DNA of 50,412 bases from Thalassobacillus cyri (GCF_900107755.1 NZ_FNQR01000027.1:1-50412), one strand, 5' to 3'; numbered from the stretch's first letter, positions 38,938 to 50,050 are shown. Notes: generated from the sequence alone by a model not told the origin. Program-made: numbers and translations.

Positions 38938-40338
38938 ATGAAAACGGCTGTCGATTCATTCATGGAACGAAATCAAATGCTCAAACCAGAGCAGACAGTT
39001 CTGGTAGCTGTTTCCGGCGGGCCGGATTCCATGGCGCTGCTTCATTATTTTACGACCATCCGCAAGCGGTGGAAGTTGAGGCTGATAGCTGTTTCTGTCG
39101 ATCATGGTCTTCGCGGTGAAGCCTCCGCTGAAGACTTGAAATACGTGGAAGAAATGTCCAGGCAATGGAATATTGAGTTTATTGGAACTTCTATCGATGT
39201 CCATACGTATAAGAAACAGAACCACTTGAATACACAGCAAGCTGCCCGTACTTTACGCTATCGTTTTTTTCATCAGCAAATGGAAGAGAAGAAAGCGGAT
39301 GTTCTTGCATTGGGACATCATGGGGACGATCAGGCAGAAACCATAGTGATGCGCCTGGTAAGAGGCGCGAACCCTGTAGGGTTGACAGGTATTCCTGTAA
39401 CAAGGGAATTTGCTGGTGGAAAAATCATCCGGCCTTTTCTAGGCATCCCTAAGGAATCGATTCTCACCTATTGCGAAGATCATCGCATCGAGCCAAGAGA
39501 AGACGCTTCGAACCAGGATACGAAATATACGAGGAATTATTTTCGACACAAGATTTTGCCGCTATTGAAAGAAGAAAACCCGAAATTGGTTGAACATTTA
39601 TGGAAGCTCAGCCAAGTGGTGAAAGAGGATCAAGAATATCTGGAAAGAGAGGCAGAAAAGCTCTTGGAGCAGGCAGTTGATTTTGAGAAGAATCCTAAAA
39701 AAGTGTCTTTTTCCATTTCTGCATTCAAAGCGTTTCCGATAGCTTTACAAAGAAGGTCCTTTCATCTAATATTAAACTATCTTTATGATGGAAACTCTGA
39801 AGATTTTTCTTATATACATGAAGAACAATTTTTTGATTTTTTGACACGGAATATCGCTAATGCCAAGCTGGACTGGCCTGGTGGATTATGGTTACAGCGT
39901 AATTACGAAAGGATTACTCTTCATTTCGGCGATCCGGAAAAACCTGTCCCATATAGGAGCACGCTTGATATAGGAGATACATATCGGTTGCCTGACGGTT
40001 CCGAACTTTCTGCCAAGGTGGTATCTGGGAATCATTTGCGAGAGGACACTTGGACCTTTACTTGTGATTTGACTCACGTAGAGCTTCCTTTGATTGTACG
40101 GACTCGCCGTGCAGGCGATCGTATGACATGGAAGGGTATGGAAGGTTCAAAAAAAATCAAAGATATTTTCATTGACCACAAGATCCCGAAAGAACTAAGG
40201 GATAGTTGGCCGGTCATCACAGATCAGACAGGAAAGATTCTGTGGCTCGTCGGCTTGAAGAAGAGTGCAGGACCAGAAAGTGAGAGGCCGGGAGAATGGC
40301 TTCAAATACACTATAAACAGCCAAAGGAAGACACGTAG
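38938..40338 (+). CDS. tilS: tRNA(Ile)-lysidine synthase
   Basis: Converts C34 of tRNA-Ile2 (CAU) to lysidine so that it reads AUA. It has 466 residues. The PP-loop SGGPDS is at 26-31 and the family block LGHHGDDQAET follows (about 122-132); a C-terminal TilS substrate domain covers about 380-460. The ATG at 38938 follows TTGAGGTGGA; longer frames overlap yabT without similarity. hprT follows after 12 bases, so tilS-hprT is an operon as in Bacillus. Confidence 0.96.
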   Translation: MKTAVDSFMERNQMLKPEQTVLVAVSGGPDSMALLHYFTTIRKRWKLRLIAVSVDHGLRGEASAEDLKYVEEMSRQWNIEFIGTSIDVHTYKKQNHLNTQQAARTLRYRFFHQQMEEKKADVLALGHHGDDQAETIVMRLVRGANPVGLTGIPVTREFAGGKIIRPFLGIPKESILTYCEDHRIEPREDASNQDTKYTRNYFRHKILPLLKEENPKLVEHLWKLSQVVKEDQEYLEREAEKLLEQAVDFEKNPKKVSFSISAFKAFPIALQRRSFHLILNYLYDGNSEDFSYIHEEQFFDFLTRNIANAKLDWPGGLWLQRNYERITLHFGDPEKPVPYRSTLDIGDTYRLPDGSELSAKVVSGNHLREDTWTFTCDLTHVELPLIVRTRRAGDRMTWKGMEGSKKIKDIFIDHKIPKELRDSWPVITDQTGKILWLVGLKKSAGPESERPGEWLQIHYKQPKEDT

Positions 40339-40350
40339 GAGGAGCAAACA

Positions 40351-40887
40351 ATGCATAGCGAAATTAAGGAAATATTAATTTCTGAAGAAGAAATACAAGC
40401 GAAGTGTAAGGAAATTGGTGCGCAGCTGACCGAAGAGTATGAGGGGAAATTTCCTCTGGCAATCGGCGTCCTGAAAGGTGCCATGCCGTTTATGGGAGAC
40501 CTGCTTAAACGAGTAGAAACACACTTAGAGATGGACTTTATGGATGTATCCAGTTATGAAGGGATGAGGTCTTCCGGAGAGGTTAAGATTGAAAAAGACC
40601 TGAATACTCAGGTTGAAGGAAGAGATTTACTGATTATCGAAGATATCATCGATAGCGGCTTGACCTTGAGCTATCTGGTCGATCTATTCAAATATCGTAA
40701 AGCGAAGTCAATTAAGATCGTCACCTTATTGGATAAACCGACGGGTCGTACTTCCCATATCAAGGCTGATATCATCGGCTTTGAAGTGCCAGATGAATTT
40801 GTTGTAGGCTATGGTCTTGACTATGATGAAAAATACCGGAACCTTCCTTATATCGGAGTGTTGAAACCGGAAGTTTATGGAGGGTAA
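40351..40887 (+). CDS. hprT: Hypoxanthine-guanine phosphoribosyltransferase
   Basis: Purine salvage enzyme, 178 residues. The PRPP motif [14 protein letters not shown] (about 93-106), [12 protein letters not shown] and the C-terminal [22 protein letters not shown] are intact. AGGAGGAG precedes the ATG. In B. subtilis TilS and HprT form a complex that activates ftsH transcription; the tilS-hprT-ftsH order is kept here. Confidence 0.96.
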   Translation: MHSEIKEILISEEEIQAKCKEIGAQLTEEYEGKFPLAIGVLKGAMPFMGDLLKRVETHLEMDFMDVSSYEGMRSSGEVKIEKDLNTQVEGRDLLIIEDIIDSGLTLSYLVDLFKYRKAKSIKIVTLLDKPTGRTSHIKADIIGFEVPDEFVVGYGLDYDEKYRNLPYIGVLKPEVYGG

Positions 40888-40940
40888 TAATGTTGGTGTA
40901 TAAAACACAAAATATTCACATATTGTTTAAGGGTAATTAG

Positions 40941-40970
40941 TTGTGCTGGTACTTTTTAGTATGATACTAT
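40941..40970 (+). promoter_or_regulatory. Candidate ftsH promoter
   Basis: TTGTGC, 18 bases, TACTAT, in the hprT-ftsH gap. Confidence 0.4.
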
Positions 40971-41006
40971 TTAATATAGTTTTTGTTGATTGGGAGGAGG
41001 TAGGCA

Positions 41007-43058
41007 ATGAACCGGATATTTCGTAACACAATCTTTTATTTACTTATCTTCCTCGTAGTAATCGGCGTAGTCGGTCTATTTAGAGGACAAGGTGAACCAC
41101 AGAAAACACTGACTGTCAATCAGTTCAATGAACAGCTGAATAGCGGTCAGATTGAAGAAATGACGATTCAACCTGTCAATGGAGTGTATCAAGTCAAAGG
41201 AACGCTTAAAGATGGCGGTGAAGAGGGTGAGAATTCCTTCACAGCCAAGCTTCCAGCAAATGAACAAGTGATTTCAAATGTTTACGAGACTGCTACGGAA
41301 CAAAGTATTCTGAGCGTAGAAGAAGAGGAACAGCCTAGTGCCTGGGTATCGTTCCTGACAACGATGATTCCGTTCATCATCATATTCATCTTATTCTTCT
41401 TCTTGCTAAACCAGGCTCAAGGCGGCGGCAGCCGTGTCATGAACTTTGGTAAAAGTAAGGCAAAACAATATACGGAAGAAAAGAAAAAGGTCCGTTTCAA
41501 AGACGTGGCGGGTGCAGATGAAGAGAAGCAGGAACTTGTGGAGGTCGTCGACTTTCTTAAAGATCCTCGGAAATTCTCAGCAGTCGGTGCGCGTATTCCG
41601 AAGGGTGTCCTGTTAGTAGGACCTCCAGGTACAGGTAAAACCTTGCTTGCCCGTGCTGTTGCAGGAGAAGCAGGTGTTCCGTTTTTCTCCATCAGTGGTT
41701 CCGACTTCGTAGAAATGTTCGTCGGTGTCGGTGCGTCCCGTGTACGTGACTTGTTTGAAAATGCTAAAAAGAATGCACCATGTATCATTTTCATTGATGA
41801 GATTGATGCAGTTGGACGTCAACGTGGTGCAGGGCTTGGCGGCGGTCACGATGAGCGTGAACAAACCTTGAACCAATTGCTAGTCGAGATGGATGGTTTC
41901 GGTGTAAACGAAGGAATCATCATTATCGCAGCAACTAACCGTCCGGACATTTTAGACCCAGCCTTACTGCGTCCAGGTCGTTTTGACCGTCAAATTACAG
42001 TCGATCGTCCTGATGTAAAAGGAAGACAAGAAGTGCTTGCGGTTCATGCTAAAGATAAACCATTAAGTAAAGATGTGGACTTGAAGACAATTGCAATGCG
42101 TACACCTGGTTTCTCAGGTGCAGATTTGGAAAACTTACTGAATGAAGCGGCGCTTGTAGCGGCGCGTGGTGACAAAGATAGTATTGACATGGAAGATGTC
42201 GATGAAGCGATTGATCGTGTCATTGCTGGTCCTGCTAAGAAGAGCAGGGTCATTTCTAAGAAAGAGCGCAACATCGTGGCTTATCACGAAAGTGGACATA
42301 CCATCATCGGCATGGTATTAGACGATGCAGATATGGTACACAAGGTTACAATCGTGCCTCGTGGGCAGGCTGGCGGCTATGCTGTCATGCTTCCGCGTGA
42401 AGACCGTTATTTCATGACCAAACCGGAACTGTTTGACAAGATTACCGGGCTGCTCGGTGGGCGTGTAGCGGAAGAAGTCATTTTCGGCGAAGTAAGTACC
42501 GGTGCTCATAATGACTTCCAGCGTGCTACAAGCATTGCCCGTAAGATGGTTACTGAGTATGGCATGAGTGAAAAATTAGGCCCGTTGCAATTCGGTTCTA
42601 ATTCTGGTGGACAGGTCTTCCTTGGCCGTGACATTCAGAATGAACAGAATTACAGTGATCAGATCGCTTATGATATTGATAAAGAAGTACAGAACTTCAT
42701 CAATTATTGCTATGAGCGTGCCAAAACGATTCTTACAGAAAACCGCGATAAACTAGAGTTGGTTGCTTCTACATTGCTGGAAATCGAAACATTGGATGCG
42801 ACTGAAATCAAATCCCTTTTCGAAAAAGGCCGCCTTCCTACCCAGGAAGAGTTAGAAGAACTGGCGCAAAAAAGAGAAAAAGAAAGAAAAAAAGAAACAT
42901 CTACTAAAACTGATGCTTCTGATGTCCGTGTCAATGTCCAAACGAAAGAGGACGAAATCAAAACGGATAATAAACCTACAGAACCAGCTGAAGGCTCATC
43001 CGTGGAGAGTGACAGGGAAGCAACAGAAGAAAAAGACGATCAGGACCGTAAAGAATAA
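41007..43058 (+). CDS. ftsH: ATP-dependent membrane metalloprotease FtsH
   Basis: A 683-residue AAA+ protease degrading membrane and regulatory proteins. Two N-terminal membrane helices (about 7-25 and 113-133) flank an extracytoplasmic domain. The AAA+ module has Walker A GPPGTGKT, Walker [10 protein letters not shown] and the second region of homology. The M41 zinc site is HESGH (His427, Glu428, His431). A long, highly charged C-terminal tail ends the protein. GGGAGGAGG precedes the ATG. Confidence 0.98.
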   Translation: MNRIFRNTIFYLLIFLVVIGVVGLFRGQGEPQKTLTVNQFNEQLNSGQIEEMTIQPVNGVYQVKGTLKDGGEEGENSFTAKLPANEQVISNVYETATEQSILSVEEEEQPSAWVSFLTTMIPFIIIFILFFFLLNQAQGGGSRVMNFGKSKAKQYTEEKKKVRFKDVAGADEEKQELVEVVDFLKDPRKFSAVGARIPKGVLLVGPPGTGKTLLARAVAGEAGVPFFSISGSDFVEMFVGVGASRVRDLFENAKKNAPCIIFIDEIDAVGRQRGAGLGGGHDEREQTLNQLLVEMDGFGVNEGIIIIAATNRPDILDPALLRPGRFDRQITVDRPDVKGRQEVLAVHAKDKPLSKDVDLKTIAMRTPGFSGADLENLLNEAALVAARGDKDSIDMEDVDEAIDRVIAGPAKKSRVISKKERNIVAYHESGHTIIGMVLDDADMVHKVTIVPRGQAGGYAVMLPREDRYFMTKPELFDKITGLLGGRVAEEVIFGEVSTGAHNDFQRATSIARKMVTEYGMSEKLGPLQFGSNSGGQVFLGRDIQNEQNYSDQIAYDIDKEVQNFINYCYERAKTILTENRDKLELVASTLLEIETLDATEIKSLFEKGRLPTQEELEELAQKREKERKKETSTKTDASDVRVNVQTKEDEIKTDNKPTEPAEGSSVESDREATEEKDDQDRKE

Positions 43059-43065
43059 TTTTTAT

Positions 43066-43104
43066 AAAAAGTCACGCTGTACCAATGCAGCGTGACTTTT
43101 TATA
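43066..43104 (+). terminator. ftsH terminator
   Basis: AAAAAGTCACGCTG pairs with CAGCGTGACTTTTT. Confidence 0.9.
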
Positions 43105-43228
43105 TTGTTATTTTTAATGATAAGCCTTTGGCCTTGCTTTGGATTGGCAGGAAAATATATCATAAAGCATGAATGAGTAGTGTGTTATGATAAAAGCGCA
43201 AAAACGATATATAAAGTGGGGTCAGGTC

Positions 43229-44020
43229 ATGATATTTGTGTTGGATGTGGGGAATACAAACACCGTACTTGGGGTTTTTGAAGCAGATAAATTGAAGTAT
43301 CAGTGGCGTATCAAAACGGATAGATATAAAACAGAAGATGAATTTGGTATGTTGATCAAATCACTGCTCGATCATGAAGGGTTGTCCTTTTCAGATATCG
43401 ATGGGGTAATTATTTCTTCCGTAGTACCACCGATTATGTTCGCTTTAGAGCGCATGTCCCGTGTTTATTTTGAAAGAAAGCCGATGATCATTGGCGCCGA
43501 AGAAGTGGATGAAGGGTTGTCCATGGCTTATCCGAATCCAAAAGAAATCGGAGCCGACCGGATTGTCAACGCAGTGGGTGCATTGCAAGAACATACCGCT
43601 CCGCTTGTAATCATCGATTTCGGTACAGCTACTACTTATTGTTATATCAATGAAAAAGAAGAGTACTTCGGGGGTGTAATAGCTCCGGGGATTAATGTTT
43701 CTATGGAAGCTCTCTATGCTAAAGCGGCCAAGCTTCCTAAAATCGAAATAAAAAACCCAGGTCAGGTAGTCGGTCAAAGTACCGTGGAGGCGATGCAATC
43801 CGGTGTTTTCTTCGGTTATGTCGGACAAGTGGATGAAGTTGTGAGAAGAATGAAAGAGACAGCTCCATCTAATCCTAAGGTTATCGCTACCGGCGGATTA
43901 GCCGGATTGATTGCGGGTGAATCCAGGACAATCGATGTCGTGGATCCCTATTTGACCTTGAAGGGTCTTTATACGATATATCAAAGAAATAGAGAAAAAA
44001 AAGAATTCAAAGGAGAATGA
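43229..44020 (+). CDS. coaX: Type III pantothenate kinase
   Basis: First step of CoA synthesis; 263 residues of the ASKHA fold. Visible are the phosphate loop [10 protein letters not shown] (6-15), [11 protein letters not shown], the catalytic region [14 protein letters not shown] and [11 protein letters not shown]. The ATG at 43229 is chosen by similarity and GGGGTCAGGTC upstream; the longer frame from 43187 adds residues not seen in relatives. hslO follows after six bases. Confidence 0.95.
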   Translation: MIFVLDVGNTNTVLGVFEADKLKYQWRIKTDRYKTEDEFGMLIKSLLDHEGLSFSDIDGVIISSVVPPIMFALERMSRVYFERKPMIIGAEEVDEGLSMAYPNPKEIGADRIVNAVGALQEHTAPLVIIDFGTATTYCYINEKEEYFGGVIAPGINVSMEALYAKAAKLPKIEIKNPGQVVGQSTVEAMQSGVFFGYVGQVDEVVRRMKETAPSNPKVIATGGLAGLIAGESRTIDVVDPYLTLKGLYTIYQRNREKKEFKGE

Positions 44021-44026
44021 TGATAG

Positions 44027-44917
44027 ATGGCAGACTATTTAATTCGTGCTACCGCTTATGAAGGGAAGGTCCGTGCTTACGCAATTCAATCTACAGAGAC
44101 AGTTGAGGAAGCGCGCCGCCGCCAGGATACATGGGCAACCACTTCAGCTGCGCTCGGCCGGACATTGACAGTTAGTGCAATGATGGGGACCATGCTTAAA
44201 GGTGAAGATAAACTTACCATCAAACTTGAAGGAAATGGGCCAATTGGAGCGGTCATTGTAGATGCTGACGCACATGGCAATGTCAGAGGATATGTAAAGA
44301 ACCCTCATGTCGATTTTGACTTGAATGAAAAAGGGAAATTGGATGTAGCCCGAGCGGTAGGCACCGAGGGTACTTTAAGTGTTGTTAAGGATTTAGGGAT
44401 GAAAGACCATTTCACCGGTCAGGTTCCGATTGTATCAGGGGAAGTAAGCGAAGATTTCACGTACTACTTTGCGAACTCTGAACAGGTGCCTTCCGCTGTA
44501 GGTGCTGGGGTACTGGTTAACACCGATCATTCCATCCTTGCTGCTGGTGGGTTCATCATTCAAATGATGCCGGGAGCGGATGATGAAACCATCAGTACCA
44601 TCGAAAAAAGATTGACTGAAATACCTCCTATCTCCAGCCTGATCCGGGAAGGTAATACACCGGAGGAGATTTTGAATAGACTATTAGGAGAAGAAACATT
44701 GCATATACTTGACCGTGTTCCCGTACAGTTTAAGTGCCGTTGCTCAAGGGAACGTGTAGAAGTTGCACTGTCCAGCCTGGATGACGCAGAACTTCAAACA
44801 ATGATTGAAGAAGATCATGGGGCAGAAGCAAAATGTCATTTTTGCAATGAAGCTTACCATTTCGATGTGAAAGACTTGCAGGAAATGCAATCCAGTAACA
44901 AAGGTGGAAATCGTTAA
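44027..44917 (+). CDS. hslO: Redox-regulated chaperone Hsp33
   Basis: A 296-residue holdase activated by oxidation. The C-terminal zinc switch is intact as C-x-C (Cys237, Cys239) and C-x-x-C (Cys270, Cys273). N-terminal domain signatures are [21 protein letters not shown] and [27 protein letters not shown] precedes the ATG. It is in an operon with coaX. In B. subtilis a PpiC-type gene (yacD) lies between it and cysK; here cysK follows after 88 bases. Confidence 0.96.
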   Translation: MADYLIRATAYEGKVRAYAIQSTETVEEARRRQDTWATTSAALGRTLTVSAMMGTMLKGEDKLTIKLEGNGPIGAVIVDADAHGNVRGYVKNPHVDFDLNEKGKLDVARAVGTEGTLSVVKDLGMKDHFTGQVPIVSGEVSEDFTYYFANSEQVPSAVGAGVLVNTDHSILAAGGFIIQMMPGADDETISTIEKRLTEIPPISSLIREGNTPEEILNRLLGEETLHILDRVPVQFKCRCSRERVEVALSSLDDAELQTMIEEDHGAEAKCHFCNEAYHFDVKDLQEMQSSNKGGNR

Positions 44918-44933
44918 AATAACTTCAAATTGT

Positions 44934-44962
44934 TTGACATTTTAAAAGATTTTGCGTACATT
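44934..44962 (+). promoter_or_regulatory. Sigma-A promoter of cysK
   Basis: Perfect TTGACA, 17 bases, TACATT, 43 bases before the cysK ATG. Confidence 0.75.
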
Positions 44963-45005
44963 ATTAATAAATCCTATAAAAATACTTGGTTTTAGGAGTG
45001 AGATA

Positions 45006-45932
45006 ATGAGAATTGCTAAAAATGTCAGTGAGCTTGTAGGGAATACGCCTGTCGTCAAGCTGAATGGCGGCGTGGACGAAAACAGTGCGGATATATACTT
45101 GAAGCTTGAATTTATGAATCCCGGGAGTTCCGTAAAAGATCGTATTGCTCTCGCGATGATTGAGGCTGGCGAAGAAAATGGTCAGTTGAAGGAAGGCGAT
45201 ACAATTGTGGAACCGACAAGCGGAAACACGGGTATCGGTCTGGCAATGATTGCAACAGCAAAAGGGTATAAAACGGTTTTGGTCATGCCTGACACCATGA
45301 GTCAGGAACGACGCAACCTGTTGCGAGCCTACGGTGCAGACTTAGTACTTACACCAGGGGCAGATGGGATGAAAGGTGCGATTCAAAAAGCGGAAGAACT
45401 GCAAAAGGAGTATGGCTACTTCATGCCCCAGCAATTCAATAACCCCGCAAACCCTGATATCCATGAAAAGACAACAGGACCAGAGATTGTCGAGCAAATG
45501 GGTGATCAATTAGATGCATTCATATCTGGAATCGGAACCGGTGGTACAATAACCGGTGCCGGCAAAGTATTAAAAAAGCATTACAAAGACATCAAAATTT
45601 ATGCAGTAGAACCGGAAGCCTCCCCTGTATTATCTGGCGGTCAACCTGGTCCCCACAAAATTCAGGGAATCGGTGCAGGATTTGTCCCCAGCATCTTGGA
45701 GACGGATATCTATGATGAGGTGCTTCAGGTTTCTAATGATGAAGCTTATGAGGCTGCCAGGGAAGCAGCGCGGAAAGATGGCATCTTAGGAGGAGTTTCT
45801 TCTGGTGCAGCCATTCACGCTGCTAAGAAAGTAGCCAAGGAGTTAGGAAAAGGAAAAAAAGTACTCGCAATTCTTCCGAGTAATGGGGAAAGGTATCTTT
45901 CCACACCACTCTATCAATTTGAAGATGAGTAA
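45006..45932 (+). CDS. cysK: Cysteine synthase A (O-acetylserine sulfhydrylase)
   Basis: PLP enzyme making cysteine from O-acetylserine and sulfide; 308 residues, the same as in B. subtilis. The PLP lysine is Lys44 in SSVKDR; the substrate loop [13 protein letters not shown] and the phosphate-binding [10 protein letters not shown] are intact. The ATG at 45006 follows TAGGAGTGAG. No S-box or T-box is visible; in B. subtilis CymR regulates this gene. The pab genes expected downstream are absent. Confidence 0.97.
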   Translation: MRIAKNVSELVGNTPVVKLNGGVDENSADIYLKLEFMNPGSSVKDRIALAMIEAGEENGQLKEGDTIVEPTSGNTGIGLAMIATAKGYKTVLVMPDTMSQERRNLLRAYGADLVLTPGADGMKGAIQKAEELQKEYGYFMPQQFNNPANPDIHEKTTGPEIVEQMGDQLDAFISGIGTGGTITGAGKVLKKHYKDIKIYAVEPEASPVLSGGQPGPHKIQGIGAGFVPSILETDIYDEVLQVSNDEAYEAAREAARKDGILGGVSSGAAIHAAKKVAKELGKGKKVLAILPSNGERYLSTPLYQFEDE

Positions 45933-45942
45933 TAATAGCGGG

Positions 45943-45982
45943 GGGCTGTGTCACAAGCAGAAGTGGCACAGCCCTTTTTTTG
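45943..45982 (+). terminator. cysK terminator
   Basis: GGGCTGTGTCAC pairs with GTGGCACAGCCC (one mismatch), then seven Ts. Confidence 0.85.
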
Positions 45983-46010
45983 GTTTTCTGGGAAAACCAA
46001 AAAAAGGGCT
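45970..46010. repeat. Perfect 19-bp inverted repeat overlapping the cysK terminator
   Basis: AGCCCTTTTTTTGGTTTTC (45970-45988), loop TGG, then its exact complement (45992-46010). Its left arm reuses the 3' arm and T run of the cysK terminator, so only one hairpin can form at a time. Confidence 0.8.
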
Positions 46011-46062
46011 GCATCCAGCTCTAGTGCCTCCCCCTCGAGGTCATAAGTCAATCCTCTCTGTG

Positions 46063-46144
46063 ATAAGTAAAACGAAGGCTTATCGCCAATGGTTTATGGC
46101 GAAAGCCTTCGTTTTACTTATACTTTAACCCTTTATTAAACTTA
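46063..46144 (-). repeat. Dispersed hairpin repeat, copy 4 (inverted)
   Basis: A near-perfect 25-bp stem: arms 46063-46088 and 46097-46121, one bulged A, 8-base loop. Read on the minus strand it gives TTAAAGTATAAG, GGCTTTCGCCATAA, then TTGGCGATAAGCC, collinear with copies 1-3. The rest of the cysK-folP gap (46145-46274) has an imperfect hairpin near 46173-46198 and no gene. Confidence 0.8.
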
Positions 46145-46274
46145 ATTGGAATGAAAGTACGACAAACATCACGGCAAGGCTTGGCTTAAGCTTGTCGGGG
46201 GTGAGCAATGAATTCATTCTTCAAATAGTGTAAAATAGACAAGGGATATACTGTACGGAAATGAGGATATAACG

Positions 46275-47099
46275 ATGGGTTTTACATTGACTACAAAGAA
46301 GCGAGTATATGATTTAGATGAAAAGTCATTAGTAATGGGGATTTTGAATGTCACCCCTGATTCTTTCTCAGATGGCGGAAAGTTCGTTGATATAGAGAAA
46401 GCGATAGAACAAGCGGCAACAATGGAAGAAGATGGTGCTGACATTATCGATGTTGGCGGAGAATCCACTCGCCCGGGTCATGAACCTGTCTCGGAAGATG
46501 AAGAGCTTCAACGGGTGCTTCCGGTGATCGAAAAACTTTCCGCATCTCTTTCTATCCCGATTTCTATTGATACTTATAAAGCGGAAGTTGCCAGACAGGC
46601 AATCGAAGCCGGAGCAGACATTATCAATGATGTCTGGGGGGCTAAAAAAGATGCACATATGGCTGAGGTAGCAGCAAGTCTGGATGTCCCAATTATACTG
46701 ATGCATAATCGGACTAATAAAAATTACCGGAATTTGATTGAAGACATGATACAAGACTTGCATGAAAGTATAACCATCGCCAAACAGGCTGGTGTCCGGG
46801 ATGAAAATATCATCCTGGATCCCGGCATCGGTTTTGCCAAAGAACATGAGGACAATCTGATTGTCTTGCGTCATCTGGAAGCATTTCAGGACTTGAACTA
46901 CCCTCTCCTTTTGGCGACATCCCGAAAAAGGTTCATCGGACAAATCCTTGATCTTCCTGCTGAAGAACGTATGGAAGGGACCGGTGCAACTGTTTGTCTC
47001 GGTATATCAAAGGGTGCTCATATGGTAAGGGTCCATGATGTCAAACCAGTTGTACGCATGGTGAAAATGATGGACGCTATGCTAGGTAAAGGAGAATGA
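46275..47099 (+). CDS. folP: Dihydropteroate synthase
   Basis: Condenses p-aminobenzoate with dihydropterin pyrophosphate; the sulfonamide target (sul). It has 274 residues with MGILNVTPDSFSDGGKF, DIIDVGGESTRPGHEPV and ILDPGIGFAKEHEDN. It begins the folP-folB-folK-yazB operon, in which each gene overlaps or abuts the next. TGAGGATAT precedes the ATG. Its substrate pABA must come from pab genes elsewhere, or from uptake, as none lie in this window. Confidence 0.97.
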   Translation: MGFTLTTKKRVYDLDEKSLVMGILNVTPDSFSDGGKFVDIEKAIEQAATMEEDGADIIDVGGESTRPGHEPVSEDEELQRVLPVIEKLSASLSIPISIDTYKAEVARQAIEAGADIINDVWGAKKDAHMAEVAASLDVPIILMHNRTNKNYRNLIEDMIQDLHESITIAKQAGVRDENIILDPGIGFAKEHEDNLIVLRHLEAFQDLNYPLLLATSRKRFIGQILDLPAEERMEGTGATVCLGISKGAHMVRVHDVKPVVRMVKMMDAMLGKGE

Positions 47100-47101
47100 G
47101 T

Positions 47102-47464
47102 ATGGATAAAATATATGTAAATAAAATGGAGTTCTATGGATACCATGGGCTTTTTCCTGAAGAAAATAAGCTCGGCCAGCGCTTTTATGTAGATTTGGAG
47201 CTGGATGTAGATTTGAAAGAAGCGGGAAAAACCGATGATATGAATGCATCTATCGATTACGGAGAAATTTATCAAGTCACCAAGTCGGTAGTAGAAGGAG
47301 AAGCCAAAAACCTGGTAGAGGCAATTGCAGAAAACGTGGCAGACGATTTACTAGCCGCATTTTCAAAGCTAGAAGGCTGCCGGGTTAAGGTGATTAAGCC
47401 GGATCCACCGATTCCAGGACATTATCAATCGGTGGCGATTGAGATATACAGGAGCCGTGATTGA
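47102..47464 (+). CDS. folB: Dihydroneopterin aldolase
   Basis: Folate pathway enzyme of 120 residues with MDKIYVNKMEFYGYHGLFPEE split around the conserved FYGYHG, an active-site Glu in this segment, and the C-terminal KVIKPDPPIPGHYQSVAIEI around the catalytic lysine. The ATG at 47102 is preferred, with AAAGGAG seven bases upstream; the ATG at 47096, which overlaps the folP stop, is too near that site. Its TGA is followed at once by the folK ATG. Confidence 0.95.
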   Translation: MDKIYVNKMEFYGYHGLFPEENKLGQRFYVDLELDVDLKEAGKTDDMNASIDYGEIYQVTKSVVEGEAKNLVEAIAENVADDLLAAFSKLEGCRVKVIKPDPPIPGHYQSVAIEIYRSRD

Positions 47465-47980
47465 ATGAAGAATAAGGTATATATTGCCTTGGGTTCTAAT
47501 ATTGAACCGAGAATACACTATTTGGATGAGGCGATAGCTGAACTCAAGAAGCATGCGGAAATAAATTTAACTCAATCTTCCGCCATATATGAAACGGTTC
47601 CGGTGGGATACACAGCTCAAAGCGACTTTTTAAATATGGTGATCGAAGTCGAGACAACACTTAGAGCGGTTGATCTTCTCGACGTATGTCAATCCGTCGA
47701 GCAGGAATTAGGAAGAAAAAGGGAAATCAAGTGGGGTCCTCGAACAATAGATCTTGACATACTACTCTATAATCAAGAAAGTATTGTATCAGAGCATCTG
47801 ATTGTACCACATCCTAATATGCATGAACGGGCATTTGTAATGGTACCGCTGGCGGAAATCAATCCAGATGCCTATATACCTACTCGTAACATGACAGTTG
47901 ATGCTGTTTTATATAAAATTCCTGAGGATGAAATAAAAGGAGTAGTTCCATGGCAGACAACCAATGGGGAAGAAGAATAA
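47465..47980 (+). CDS. folK: HPPK (6-hydroxymethyl-dihydropterin pyrophosphokinase)
   Basis: Makes the pyrophosphate ester used by FolP. The 171-residue protein has the ALGSNIEPRIHYL start and the HPPK signature KWGPRTIDLDILLYN. The ATG directly follows the folB stop; AGGAG lies inside folB. Its end overlaps yazB by 31 bases in another frame. Confidence 0.95.
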   Translation: MKNKVYIALGSNIEPRIHYLDEAIAELKKHAEINLTQSSAIYETVPVGYTAQSDFLNMVIEVETTLRAVDLLDVCQSVEQELGRKREIKWGPRTIDLDILLYNQESIVSEHLIVPHPNMHERAFVMVPLAEINPDAYIPTRNMTVDAVLYKIPEDEIKGVVPWQTTNGEEE

Positions 47981-48192
47981 AAGGGTTCAGAAAACTAAAG
48001 GGCATGACCCAAGTGGATTTTTCAAAAAAATTGAATATGTCCGTATCGGTGGTTGGAGAGTTGGAACGGGGCGTACGTCAACCAACACACGCTACCCTGG
48101 AATTGATTGCTGAGACGCTGGATGTCCCTTTAGAAGAAATTGCTGCTACTAGGCGCGTGACTAACAGCCAAGAGGGGGATTTATATGTTTAA
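47950..48192 (+). CDS. yazB: Xre-family HTH regulator YazB
   Basis: An 80-residue single-domain helix-turn-helix protein. The HTH_3 fold spans about 8-66 (IKGFRKLKGMTQVDFSKKL, then GELERGVRQPTHATLELIAE). Its targets are unknown, though it is conserved at this position between folK and dusB in Bacillus. It overlaps folK by 31 bases and its stop overlaps the start of the dusB remnant by eight bases. Confidence 0.9.
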   Translation: MADNQWGRRIKGFRKLKGMTQVDFSKKLNMSVSVVGELERGVRQPTHATLELIAETLDVPLEEIAATRRVTNSQEGDLYV

Positions 48193-48338
48193 GGTTGAAG
48201 GCATTACTATCCCGAACCGTGTCGCTTGCACCAACCGTTGGGGTATGCAACCCGCAACCGTATCAATCAGGTAGACACACGTAAGGGAACTTATATGAAT
48301 TTTCAAATGATCTGGTAGCACGCATGAAAGTGACCTGA
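48185..48338 (+). pseudogene. dusB: Collapsed dusB (tRNA-dihydrouridine synthase) remnant
   Basis: The ATG at 48185, after AGGGGG, starts MFKVEGITIPNRV like intact DusB. A frameshift follows, after which LAPTVGVCN (48225-48251) matches the DusB LAPMAGVCN. The reading then jumps to the protein's end: RNRINQVDTRKG (48253-48288) and, after another frameshift, LYEFSNDLVARMKVT and a stop (48291-48338). About 270 internal codons, including the catalytic core, are gone. Position after yazB and before lysS is exactly that of dusB in B. subtilis. It cannot encode an enzyme. Confidence 0.85.
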
Positions 48339-48347
48339 TGCTTTACG

Positions 48348-48376
48348 TTGACACTTTATTAAGTCTTTTCTATACT
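48348..48376 (+). promoter_or_regulatory. Consensus sigma-A promoter upstream of lysS
   Basis: TTGACA, 17 bases, TATACT, ten bases after the dusB remnant. The predicted start (about 48383) is only about ten bases before the next terminator hairpin. Confidence 0.8.
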
Positions 48377-48393
48377 AAATCTTAGCTGTAATA

Positions 48394-48421
48394 CTGCCAG
48401 TTGTCATACTGGCAGTTTTTA
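48394..48421 (+). terminator. Terminator between the dusB remnant and lysS
   Basis: CTGCCAGT pairs with ACTGGCAG, then TTTTT. It could end the fol operon or attenuate the promoter just upstream. Confidence 0.85.
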
Positions 48422-48452
48422 TATGGAAGAACGTAACATTTTTAGATAGTAG

Positions 48453-50000
<1,548 letters not shown>

Positions 50001-50012
50001 AATGTAATAAAG

Positions 50013-50050
50013 AAGAACTCCGGCTGATTACTGGCCGGAGTTCTTTTTAG
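50013..50050 (+). terminator. lysS terminator
   Basis: GAACTCCGGC pairs with GCCGGAGTTC, then five Ts. Confidence 0.9.
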
